From contig NZ_CP029550.1 in assembly GCF_003173715.1 (NCBI RefSeq), forward strand, positions 5,193,501 through 5,257,500: 64,000 bases of DNA, given 5' to 3'. Positions 56,687 to 64,000 of the stretch are shown here, piece by piece (within the stretch, counting starts at the first letter, position 1; every line of letters starts with the position of its first letter). Both the position numbers and the translations under genes were made by a program. The notes under the pieces are model-generated. The model was not told the origin of the DNA. It did not search any database and worked only from the letters and a program-made list of their open reading frames with translations. This DNA is from Methylobacterium durans. GTDB lineage: Bacteria > Pseudomonadota > Alphaproteobacteria > Rhizobiales > Beijerinckiaceae.

Positions 56687-58998
56687 ATGACGATGCGGAT
56701 GCGGGGATTTTCGGAGACAGAGGCGGCAGCGTCCTCGGCCGAGGCGGAGCGCGCCCGCACCGCCTCCCTGATGCGCTGCCGGATCGCCGGGACCGCGCCG
56801 GAGCCGGCCTTCGACCGGATCGCCGAGCTCGCCGCCGACCTGTTCGGGACGCCCCTCTGCGCGATCTCCTTCCTCGATTCCGAGCACCAATGGGTGAAGG
56901 CGAGCGTCGGCTTCGGCGGCCTCGCCGACTTCCCGAGACAGGACGGGCTCTGCCACCACGTCGTCGCGGAGGGCGGCATCCTCGTCGTCCCCGACGCCGC
57001 CGCGAACCCGCGCTTTCGCGATCTCCCGGCCGTGCGCGGGCCGCTGGGCATCCGCTACTACGCCGGCACCCCCCTCGTGACGCGCAGCGGCCACCGGGTC
57101 GGCGCCCTCTGCGTGGCCGACCAAGTCCCCCGCCGCGCCACGGCGGGGAAGGCCCGCGCCCAGCTCGCCCGCCTCGGCGGCCTCGTGATGGACGCGGTGT
57201 CCGCCCGCCGCCGGACGATGGCGCGGCGCGACGCGGACGGCTTCGTCAACGCCACCGCCGCCGCCCTGATCACCACGGATGCGGCCGGCACCATCACCTT
57301 CGCGAACGCCGCCTGCGAGCGCCTGCTCGGCTATCCCGAGGGGGGCCTGCGCGGCCACAATGTCAGCCTCATCGTGCCGGCGCGCCTGCGCGGCCACCAC
57401 GTCGCCGGCCTCGCGAACGTGGCGGCCGGCGGCGCCGCGCGGCTCGCGGGCAAGAACGTCGAGGTCACGGCGCTGCGCCGCGACGGCAGCGAGATCCCGG
57501 TCGAGCTGTCCCTCACCCTGTGGGGCGCGGGCGAGACGATGGGCGTCGGCGCGGTGCTGCGCGACATCTCCGAGCGCCGCCGCCGCGACGCCCGCCTCGT
57601 GCGCCTCGCCCATCAGGACCCGCGCAGCGGCCTGCCGAACCGGATCCGCCTCGCGGACGACCTCGCCGCCCTGATGGGGGAGGGGCGCCCCGCCGGCCTG
57701 CTCGCCATCGCCGTCGAGGGCCTGCGCGGCCTCGTCGACGGGCTCGGCCACGCGGTCGGCGACGTCCTCCTCGAAGCCCTCGCGGTCCGGCTGACCGGCC
57801 GGCTCGCGGCGGACGCGCTGCTCGCCCGCATCGGCGAGGACGAACTCGCCGTGCTGGTGCCGGACGAGGCTGGCGCGGACGCTGCCCGGTCCCGGGCCGA
57901 GGGTCTGATCTCGGCCTTCGCCGACCCGTTCCACCTCGGCGAGCACGTCCTGCATGTCGGCGCCCGGATCGGGGTCGCCCTCGCGCCAGCCCACGGCGCA
58001 GATGCCGAGGAGGTGCTGGCGAGCCTCGACCTCGCCCTCGATCGGGCCCGGCGGGAGGCGGCCGGCAGCGTCCGCCTCTTTGAGCCCGCGATGCGCGACC
58101 GCGCGGCGGAGCGGCGGGCCCTGCAGGACACGCTGCGCGGCGCGCTGTCCCGCGGGGAGATCGTGCTCGCCTACCAGCCCCAGATCGACCTCGCCACCGG
58201 CGCCATCCGCGGCGTCGAGGCGCTGATCCGCTGGCAGCATCCCGAGCGGGGCCTGCTGCCCCCCGCCGACTTCCTGCCGGCCATCGAATCGAGCGCCCTG
58301 GCTCTGCGCTTCGGCTGGTGGACCATCGACGAGGCCTGCCGCCAGGCCGCCGCGTGGCGGGCCGCAGGCCTGCCGCCCCTGACGATCGCCGTGAACCTGT
58401 TCGCGGAGCAGGTCCGGGCGGGCACCCTGGCCGACGTCGTGCTGGAGGCGCTGGCCCGGCACGGCCTGCCGCCGGACGCCCTCGAACTCGAGCTGACGGA
58501 GGTGATCGCGCTCCTCGACGACGAGGCGACGCGGGGCCCCTGCGGCGCCTGCACGCGCGGGGCGTCGGCATCGCGCTGGACGATTTCGGCACCGGCTACG
58601 CCTCGCTGGCGACGCTGAAGACCTTCCCGCTCTCGAAGCTCAAGATCGACCGCGGCTTCGTGCGCGACATCCTGGCCGACCCGCACGACGCCGCGATCGT
58701 GCGGGCGGTGCTCGACATCGGCCGCAGCCTCGACCTCGCCGTCGTCGCGGAGGGCATCGAGACGCCGGCGCAGCAGGCGTCCCTCGTCGCGATGGGCTGC
58801 CGCTGCGGCCAGGGCTACCTCTACGGACGGGCGGTCGGCGCCGACGAGATCGCCCGGCGCCTCACCCGGGCGGAGACTCGCCAAGCCGAGCCCGCGAGCC
58901 GGAGACCCGCGTCGCCTGACGGACCAGCCGGACCGGCCGACCGCCGCGCCCCACCTCTCCCGTCCGGGAGGCCTGAGTCGGCGAAGCCGACCGGGTGA
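56687..58998 (+). CDS. GAF-PAS-GGDEF-EAL protein, probable c-di-GMP phosphodiesterase, one apparent frameshift
   Basis: 770 residues after repair. GAF domain about 30-175 (LFGTPLCAISFLDSEHQWVKA), PAS about 185-300 (ALITTDAAGTITFANAACERLLGY), GGDEF about 310-465, EAL about 475-725. The GGDEF signature is degenerate (IGEDELAVL instead of GGDEF), so no cyclase activity is expected. EAL motifs are intact: GVEALIRW, ELTEV, DDFGTGYASL, KIDRGFV and AEGIET. The frame breaks in the G4C4 run 58533-58540; one added base gives TRGPLRRLHARGVGIALDDFG. The last 15 or so codons and the stop come from repeat copy H. The start is uncertain within 10 codons. Confidence 0.87.
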
Positions 58999-59062
58999 GG
59001 GGTGCGACCTCTCCGGATCCGGCGAACCCCTCACCCTGTCCCTCTCCCGAACGGGAGAGGGG
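58952..59062. repeat. palindromic repeat, copy H
   Basis: Near-complete element: CACCTCTCCCGTCCGGGAGG, the inner GAGTCGGCGAAGCCGACCGG, GGTGAGGGGTGCGACCTCTC with its partner CCCTCACCC, and the end CTCTCCCGAACGGGAGAG. Its GGGTGA provides the stop codon of the GGDEF-EAL gene. Confidence 0.85.
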
Positions 59063-59102
59063 ACCTGCGCCTAGTCGTCGACGTTGAAGGGGTCCGGCGC
59101 CC

Positions 59103-59215
59103 CACCTCTGCCGTTCGGGAGAGGGCGAGTCGGCGTGAGCCGACCGGGTGAGGGGTGCGACCTCTCCGGATCTGTCGCACCCCTCACCCTGTCCCTCTCC
59201 CGAACGGGAGAGGGG
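59103..59215. repeat. palindromic repeat, copy I
   Basis: A second near-complete element only about 40 bp after copy H in the same orientation, with inner GAGTCGGCGTGAGCCGACCG and end CTCTCCCGAACGGGAGAG. Tandem placement suggests duplication or repeated insertion into a favoured site. Confidence 0.85.
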
Positions 59216-59323
59216 ACCCGCGCCTCGACACGCAGCGGGTGCGCCGGAGCACCGCCGCGGCGGAAGGTTCATGAGACCTTAACCCTCGGGCAGAGCGATC
59301 AGGACTGCCCGATGGAGGGTCCG

Positions 59324-59533
59324 ATGGCCGATGCTCCAGCCACCCGTGAGACGATCCGGCTCGACGAGGGCGACGTGGTCGTGCTGCTTCCCGCCAACCT
59401 GTCCCCGGCGAGTATCGGGATCCTGCAGATCCAGCTCGAGAAACTGGCCGCGGGCCTGAGCGCCCGGCGCGAGGAGAGCGGCCAATCCTATCTGCGCGGG
59501 CTGGCCGGGCTGGCGGCCTTCGGCGCCCATTGA
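59324..59533 (+). CDS. hypothetical protein, 69 aa
   Basis: Start ATG 59324 chosen because GGAGGGTCCG precedes it; an ATG at 59312 is in frame. Acidic N-terminal strand region (TIRLDEGDVVVLLPANLSP) then a helix (SIGILQIQLEKLAAGLSARREE). It ends in a Gly/Ala/Leu stretch. No known family. The spacing and the clean ribosome site support a real gene; it stands alone downstream of two repeats. Confidence 0.6.
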   Translation: MADAPATRETIRLDEGDVVVLLPANLSPASIGILQIQLEKLAAGLSARREESGQSYLRGLAGLAAFGAH

Positions 59534-59830
59534 GGCGCGGCGGTCAGGTGTGCGGCCCCGGCCCGCGCGAAGCGTCGCGGCACGGGGTGCGAAGGCGCGC
59601 GGATCGCCGCGGGCGCGTTGAGAGATTCCATCTCTGATTGTATTGCCGGGTCCGGCCCGCCATCCGGATCCCGGGCAGAACAGGTTCTCCCCGCGATGCT
59701 CACCGCCCCTCCGCATGACCCGATCCCGCGCGTGCCCGCGAGCCCGGACCGGCCGGGCGCCGCCGCGCCGGAGCCGCTCCCGCCCGGGCGCCGGTGACCC
59801 GGTCCCGGCACAGGAACGCCTGAAGGCCCG
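59534..59830. other. intergenic region upstream of efeO
   Basis: About 300 bp, GC-rich apart from GAGATTCCATCTCTGATTGT near 59620. No Fur- or Irr-type iron box was recognised by eye, and no gene is supported. Confidence 0.45.
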
Positions 59831-60727
59831 ATGCACGGCGACAAGCCTCAGGGACGGCACGCGCTCGACCCGGCCGCCCGCCTCGCGGCGCGGCTCCTCC
59901 TCGCCGCCCTCCTCGCCCTCGCCGCCGCCCTCCCGCACGGGGCCCGCGCCGGCGGGTCCGGACCGGCCGCGGAGCGGATGGCCGCCGACCTGTCCGGGCC
60001 GGCCGCCGCCTACCGGACCTACGTGCTCGCCCAGGCCGACGCGTTCCTCGGCGGCACCGTCCGCCTCGCGGACGCGATCAAGGCGGGGCGCCTCGCCGAG
60101 GCGCAGGCGCTCTACGCCCCGGCCCGCCAGCCCTACGAGCGGATCGAGCCCGTCGCCCAGATGGTGCCGGAACTGGCGCGCAGCATGGACATGCGGGCCG
60201 ACGCCTTCGAGCTGAAGGACCGCGACCCGGCCTTCATCGGCTTCCACCGGATCGAGCGCGGCCTCTTCCTCGACCGCAGCACGATGGGCCTCAACCCCAT
60301 CGCCGAGCGCCTCGTGGCGGACGCGGCGGAGCTGCGCGAGCGCATCACCGAACTCGCCATCCCGCCGGTGCGGATGGTGGGCGGGGCGGCCTCGCTGATC
60401 GAGGAGATCGCCGCCACCAAGATCAGCGGCGAGGAGGAGCGCTACAGCCGCACCGACCTCTTCGACCTCACCGGAAACCTGGAGGGCGCGCGCACCATCT
60501 TCGGGCTCGTCCGCCCCCACCTCGCCGCCCGCGACCCGGCCTTCGTCGACCGGACCGAGCGCGCCTTCAGCCGCATCGAGGCCCAGCTCGCCCGCCACCG
60601 CACGCCGGAGGGCGGCTACGTCAGCTTCGACCGCCTGACCGACCGGGACCGGAACGCGCTGAAGGGCCCGGTGACGGTGCTGGCCGAGGAACTCGCGACC
60701 CTGCGCGGCCGCCTGGGGCTCGACTGA
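59831..60727 (+). CDS. efeO: EfeO/EfeM-like (M75, imelysin-fold) periplasmic iron-uptake protein
   Basis: 298 residues. A signal peptide ([21 protein letters not shown]) is followed directly by the M75 helical domain without the cupredoxin domain of full-length E. coli EfeO, so it is the short EfeM-like form. The HxxE metal motif is in [16 protein letters not shown]. Other family blocks are [12 protein letters not shown] and [23 protein letters not shown]. It binds iron in the periplasm for the EfeU permease. efeB follows 292 bp later, with repeat copy J between them; no efeU is seen. Confidence 0.9.
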   Translation: MHGDKPQGRHALDPAARLAARLLLAALLALAAALPHGARAGGSGPAAERMAADLSGPAAAYRTYVLAQADAFLGGTVRLADAIKAGRLAEAQALYAPARQPYERIEPVAQMVPELARSMDMRADAFELKDRDPAFIGFHRIERGLFLDRSTMGLNPIAERLVADAAELRERITELAIPPVRMVGGAASLIEEIAATKISGEEERYSRTDLFDLTGNLEGARTIFGLVRPHLAARDPAFVDRTERAFSRIEAQLARHRTPEGGYVSFDRLTDRDRNALKGPVTVLAEELATLRGRLGLD

Positions 60728-60755
60728 TGGCGGGTGCGCGCATGACGCGTCGCCC

Positions 60756-60870
60756 CACCTCTCCCGTTCGGGAGAGGTCGAGTCCGCCGCAGGCGGACCG
60801 GGTGAGGGGTGGAGGTCTATCCGGAGAGGTGGCACCCCTCACCCGGTCCCTCTCCCGAACGGGAGAGGGG
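60756..60870. repeat. palindromic repeat, copy J, between efeO and efeB
   Basis: Starts ACCTCTCCCGTTCGGGAGAG and ends CTCTCCCGAACGGGAGAG, with the inner GAGTCCGCCGCAGGCGGACC variant, showing compensating changes that keep the inner stem paired. It divides two functionally linked genes. Confidence 0.85.
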
Positions 60871-61019
60871 GCCCGCGCTCGTGTCCCGAGACGTTTCGGA
60901 GGCTCCGGGGCGATGCGCGAACCGGCAAGCCCGAACCGGGGCTGGGCGCCCCGTCGCGCATCCCCGGACAGCGCCGGGCGCCGATGCACAGCGCGGACGG
61001 CGCGAACCGGAGGAGCATC

Positions 61020-62303
61020 ATGAGCGGGCAGGGGGCAGGCGGGTCAGGTCCGTCGCGGCGCGGGCTGATCGGGGCGCTCGGGGCGGCCGGAATGCTGGCG
61101 CTGCCGGCGCGGGCGAGCGAGGGGGCGCCGCCGCAGGCACCGCTCGGCGAGACGATGCCGGACGCGCGCAGCGACGGCACCCGGGACGCCCAACCCTTCT
61201 ACGGCTTCCATCAGGCCGGCATCGTCACGCCGCAGCCCGCGAGCGTGCTCTACGCCGCCTTCGACGTGCTCGCCGAGAACCGGGACGAGCTCGCCCACCT
61301 CCTGCGGATCCTCACCGAGCGGCTCGCCTTCCTGACGAAGGGCGGCCCGGTGCCCGAGATCGACCCGCGCCTGCCCGCCCCCGATTCCGGCCTGCTCGGG
61401 CCGGTCGTCTTCCCCGACAACCTCACCGCCACCCTCTCGGTCGGGGCCAGCCTGTTCGACTATCGCTTCGGCCTCGCCAAGCTCCGGCCCCGCCGCCTTG
61501 GCCAGATGGAGCGCTTCCCCAACGACGCCCTCGACGCCAGCCAGTGCCACGGCGACCTGATGCTGCAGCTCTGCGCCAACACCGCCGAGACCAACATCCA
61601 CGCCCTGCGCGACGTGCTCAAGCACCTGCCGGGCCTCGCCACGGTGCGCTGGAAGATCGAGGGCTTCCTGCCCCCGCACGTGGTGAAGTCGATGGGCGCC
61701 GACACGGTGCGCAACCTGCTCGGCTTCAAGGACGGCACGGCCAACCTCGACGCCCGCAACGCCGAGCTGATGGACCGCTACGTCTGGGTGCGGGCAGGGG
61801 GGTCGGAGCCGGCCTGGGCGGCGGGGGGCAGCTACCAGGTGGTGCGGGTGATCCGCACCCTGGTCGAGCGCTGGGACCGCACCCCCTTGCGCGAGCAGGA
61901 GGCGATCATCGGCCGCCACAAGGCGAGCGGGGCGCCTCTCGGGCGCGGCCACGAGCGGGCCCCGCCGGATTACGACGGCGACCCGGACGGCGCCCGCATC
62001 GCGCTCGCCGCCCACATCCGGCGGGCGAACCCGCGCAGCGCCGAGACCCGCGCCAACCTGATCCTGCGGCGCAGCTACAATTATTCCCGCGGCCTGACGC
62101 CGGCGGGGCAGCTCGACATGGGCCTCCTGTTCGCCTGCTACCAGGCGGACCTGACCGCGGGCTTCCTCGCGGTGCAGACCCGGCTCAGCGGCGAGCAGCT
62201 GGAGGAATACATCCGCCCGATCGGCGGCGGCTACTTCTTCGCCCTGCCCGGGGTGCGCGAGCCCGGCGGCTGGCTGGGGCAGGGGCTGATCGCCGCCGTT
62301 TGA
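61020..62303 (+). CDS. efeB: EfeB-type Dyp peroxidase (deferrochelatase/peroxidase), Tat-exported
   Basis: 427 residues. The ATG at 61020 follows GGAGGAG. A twin-arginine signal is visible ([21 protein letters not shown]), as expected for a haem enzyme folded before export. The Dyp distal-site motif is [15 protein letters not shown], and the second half holds [24 protein letters not shown], a conserved EfeB block. It oxidises ferrous iron or extracts iron from haem in the periplasm for uptake with EfeO and EfeU. The length and motif order fit the family. The downstream TauE/SafE gene is 107 bp away. Confidence 0.94.
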   Translation: MSGQGAGGSGPSRRGLIGALGAAGMLALPARASEGAPPQAPLGETMPDARSDGTRDAQPFYGFHQAGIVTPQPASVLYAAFDVLAENRDELAHLLRILTERLAFLTKGGPVPEIDPRLPAPDSGLLGPVVFPDNLTATLSVGASLFDYRFGLAKLRPRRLGQMERFPNDALDASQCHGDLMLQLCANTAETNIHALRDVLKHLPGLATVRWKIEGFLPPHVVKSMGADTVRNLLGFKDGTANLDARNAELMDRYVWVRAGGSEPAWAAGGSYQVVRVIRTLVERWDRTPLREQEAIIGRHKASGAPLGRGHERAPPDYDGDPDGARIALAAHIRRANPRSAETRANLILRRSYNYSRGLTPAGQLDMGLLFACYQADLTAGFLAVQTRLSGEQLEEYIRPIGGGYFFALPGVREPGGWLGQGLIAAV

Positions 62304-62410
62304 TGTCCCGGCCCGCTGGATTATGGAGGCGCGGGCTGCCGGCACCGGCCGGTGCGGGCAAAGGGCCCTCGGGCAAGGGGCCCTCGCGGGGCCCCACAGG
62401 GAACGACGGG

Positions 62411-63214
62411 ATGATCTGGGGTGTCGATCCGGGGCTGATCGCCGGCCTGTTCGCGGTGGCGGTCGCGGCGGGCTGCGTCGACGCCATCGCGGGCGGGGGC
62501 GGGCTCATCACCATGCCGGCCCTGATCCTGTCGGGGCTCGACCCGGTCAGCGCCATCGCGACGAACAAGCTCCAGGGCAGCGCCGGCTCCACCTCCGCGA
62601 CCCTCGCCTTCGCCCGGCGCGGCCTGATCGACTGGCCGAGGGCGTGGCCGATCGCCGTCACGGCGGGCGGGGCCTCGATCCTCGGGGCGCTCTGCGTGAG
62701 CCTCCTGCCCCGCGCGGTGCTCGATGCCGGCGTGCCGGTCCTGCTCGTCGGCATCGCCCTCTACTTCGCCACCGCCAAGCGCATGTCGAGCGAGGACGCC
62801 ACCGCCCGGCTGACGCCGGCGGCCTTCGCGCTCAGCCTCGCGCCCGCGGTCGGGTTCTACGACGGCGTGTTCGGTCCCGGTGCGGGCGCCTTCTACATGG
62901 TCGGCTTCGTGACGCTGCTCGGCCTCGGCGTCGTGCGGGCGACCGCCCACACCAAGCTCGCCAACGCCGCGAGCAACCTCGGCAGCCTCGGCCTGTTCGC
63001 GGCTTCCGGCCACGTGGTCTGGCCGATCGGCCTCGCCATGGCGCTCGGCGCCTTCCTCGGCGCGCAGATCGGCTCGCTGCTCGCCGTGCGCCTCGGCGCG
63101 AGGCTCATCCGCCCGCTCCTCGTCACCATCGCCTGCGCGATGGCCCTGCGGCTCCTCTCGGACCCGGCCAACCCCCTGCGTCAGGCCGTGCTCGGCCTCA
63201 TCGCCCCGGGGTGA
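62411..63214 (+). CDS. TauE/SafE-family (YfcA-like) anion exporter
   Basis: 267 residues from the ATG at 62411; the frame extends far upstream but that part is shadow of efeB. About eight hydrophobic helices in two homologous halves: GCVDAIAGGGGLITMPALILSGLDPVSAIATNKLQGSAGS (first) and VGFYDGVFGPGAGAFYMVGFV (second), the paired motifs of this family. Proposed substrates include sulfite, sulfoacetate and other organosulfur anions. The upstream gap (62304-62410) holds a short GGGCAAAGGGCCCTC direct duplication. Confidence 0.9.
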   Translation: MIWGVDPGLIAGLFAVAVAAGCVDAIAGGGGLITMPALILSGLDPVSAIATNKLQGSAGSTSATLAFARRGLIDWPRAWPIAVTAGGASILGALCVSLLPRAVLDAGVPVLLVGIALYFATAKRMSSEDATARLTPAAFALSLAPAVGFYDGVFGPGAGAFYMVGFVTLLGLGVVRATAHTKLANAASNLGSLGLFAASGHVVWPIGLAMALGAFLGAQIGSLLAVRLGARLIRPLLVTIACAMALRLLSDPANPLRQAVLGLIAPG

Positions 63215-63283
63215 GATCCGATGATCGCGATCAACGCGCGCGGGGCCCGTTCGTGATCGCTCGGCCCGTTCGCGTGAGCGCGA

Positions 63284-64000
63284 TCATTTCGGCATGAAGG
63301 CCCAGTAATCGAGATCGAGGATGACGGCCGGGTCGTAGCCCTCGCCCTGCTTGTCGGGGAAGGCGCCGCAGGGCTGGTTCTTGGTCGCGACCGTCCGCAG
63401 GCGCAGCAGGCCGACATCGTCGCGGCCGGCCAAGTCGGCCGTCTCCACCACCTCGCTCCAGGCATAGACCGTGTCGCCCGCAAACAGCGGCGCGACGTGC
63501 CGGCCCGCGTTGATCCCGGCGATCGCGAAGGCGTTGGCTAACCCGTTGAAACTCAAGGCGCGGGCCAGCGAGATGACGTGGCCGCCGTAGATCAGGCGCC
63601 GGCCGAACCGGGTCTCCTTGGTGGCAAACGCGTCGAAATGCACCTTGGCGGTGTTCTGGAACAGCCGCGTCGCGATCTGGTGCTCGGCCTCTTCCACGGT
63701 CATGCCGTCGACGTGGTCGATCCGCTCGCCCGCTTTGTAGTCGCCGAAGCGGTAGGGGCTGCCGGCGAGGTCGAGATCGTAGGCGGCCCGGTCGATCGGC
63801 GGGATCGCGCCCGCGAGGTCGGCCGGAGCGACCACCTTGGCAAGGCTCGGCACGCGCTCCTCGGCGATCTTGGCTTCCGGGTCGCGCTTGCGCACCAGCA
63901 CCCAGCGGCAATAGCTCAGCACCGTCTCGCCCGCGGCGTCGGAGCCGACCGAGCGCACGTAGACGACGCCGGTCTGCCGGTTCGAGCTCTCCTTCAGGCC
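63284..64000 (-). CDS. mcd: mesaconyl-CoA hydratase (ethylmalonyl-CoA pathway), 5' end cut by window edge
   Basis: The 3' 238 codons of a MaoC-type hydratase; the frame is open to the window edge. Motifs seen: SSNRQTGVVYVRSVGSDAAGETVLSYCRWVLVRKRD, the hotdog segment FGDYKAGERIDHVDGMTVEEAEHQIATRLFQNTAKVHFD, and RLIYGGHVISLARALSFNGLANAF. These match the mesaconyl-CoA hydratase called mcd in Methylobacterium and mch in Rhodobacter, which converts mesaconyl-CoA to beta-methylmalyl-CoA during glyoxylate regeneration from acetyl-CoA. It supports a methylotrophic alphaproteobacterium. Confidence 0.85.
   Translation of the reverse strand, partial: GLKESSNRQTGVVYVRSVGSDAAGETVLSYCRWVLVRKRDPEAKIAEERVPSLAKVVAPADLAGAIPPIDRAAYDLDLAGSPYRFGDYKAGERIDHVDGMTVEEAEHQIATRLFQNTAKVHFDAFATKETRFGRRLIYGGHVISLARALSFNGLANAFAIAGINAGRHVAPLFAGDTVYAWSEVVETADLAGRDDVGLLRLRTVATKNQPCGAFPDKQGEGYDPAVILDLDYWAFMPK

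Noticed and set aside
62356..62385. Short direct duplication GGGCAAAGGGCCCTC / GGGCAAGGGGCCCTC
   Set aside because: Only two 15-bp units in a short GC-rich gap; too small to support an element or regulatory call.

Overview
The window is a high-GC chromosomal segment that looks like Methylobacterium or Methylorubrum (Hyphomicrobiales, Alphaproteobacteria). The reasons are a mesaconyl-CoA hydratase of the ethylmalonyl-CoA pathway at the right edge, a formate dehydrogenase locus, a GcrA-tail-like protein, several atypical Crp/Fnr regulators, a barrel+OprB porin fusion and very GC-rich codon use. Genus level is an inference from gene families. No rRNA, tRNA, CRISPR array, transposase or phage gene was seen.

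Layout. 0-2.8 kb (minus): HEAT-repeat protein, small 2x[4Fe-4S] ferredoxin, AprA/fumarate-reductase-like flavoprotein and a DUF971 protein. 2.9-10.7 kb, nitrogen block: ureD and arginase on the minus strand, divergent from urtABCDE, a complete urea ABC importer preceded by a near-perfect sigma-54 promoter. 10.9-14 kb: EEP phosphatase/nuclease facing a phospholipase-D-like enzyme coupled to a TVP38/VTT membrane protein. 14.3-16.3 kb: small protein, LysR regulator, small membrane protein. 16.9-26.6 kb: one giant surface protein (about 3,260 aa once three frameshifts are repaired) with 22 Ig-like repeats, a VCBS-like domain and six C-terminal NPDV repeats. 26.8-35.2 kb: small regulators and stress genes (Crp/Fnr, PAS, cupin), porin, sulfurtransferase, nucleotide-sugar epimerase, GcrA-tail protein. 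35.2-47.3 kb: formate dehydrogenase region, with fdhA carrying an in-frame UGA and a SECIS-like hairpin, ferredoxin and ferredoxin reductase, DUF3750, Crp/Fnr, a Tat-exported FAH-family protein, NrfD-type anchor, FdhB and a MAPEG protein. 47.5-54.8 kb: GntP-type permease, cytochrome P450, AcrAB-type RND pump. 55-64 kb: L,D-transpeptidase, GAF-PAS-GGDEF-EAL protein, EfeO/EfeB iron uptake, TauE/SafE exporter, mesaconyl-CoA hydratase (cut by the window edge).

How parts fit. Arginase makes urea inside the cell and UrtABCDE imports it; UreD serves urease maturation, although no urease structural genes are in the window. FdhA, FdhB and the NrfD-like protein form a plausible membrane-associated formate dehydrogenase, although fdhA lies 6 kb from the other two. 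The single-cluster ferredoxin and its reductase fit the class I P450 about 9 kb away.

Two general features matter for anyone using this annotation. First, seven genes are broken by nine single-base frameshifts, and every one is repaired by adding one base to a run of G or C. This looks like systematic homopolymer under-calling rather than pseudogenes, so I annotate the repaired spans. Second, a dispersed palindromic intergenic repeat of about 110 bp recurs at least six times in near-full length, with partial copies, and supplies the C-terminal codons of two genes.
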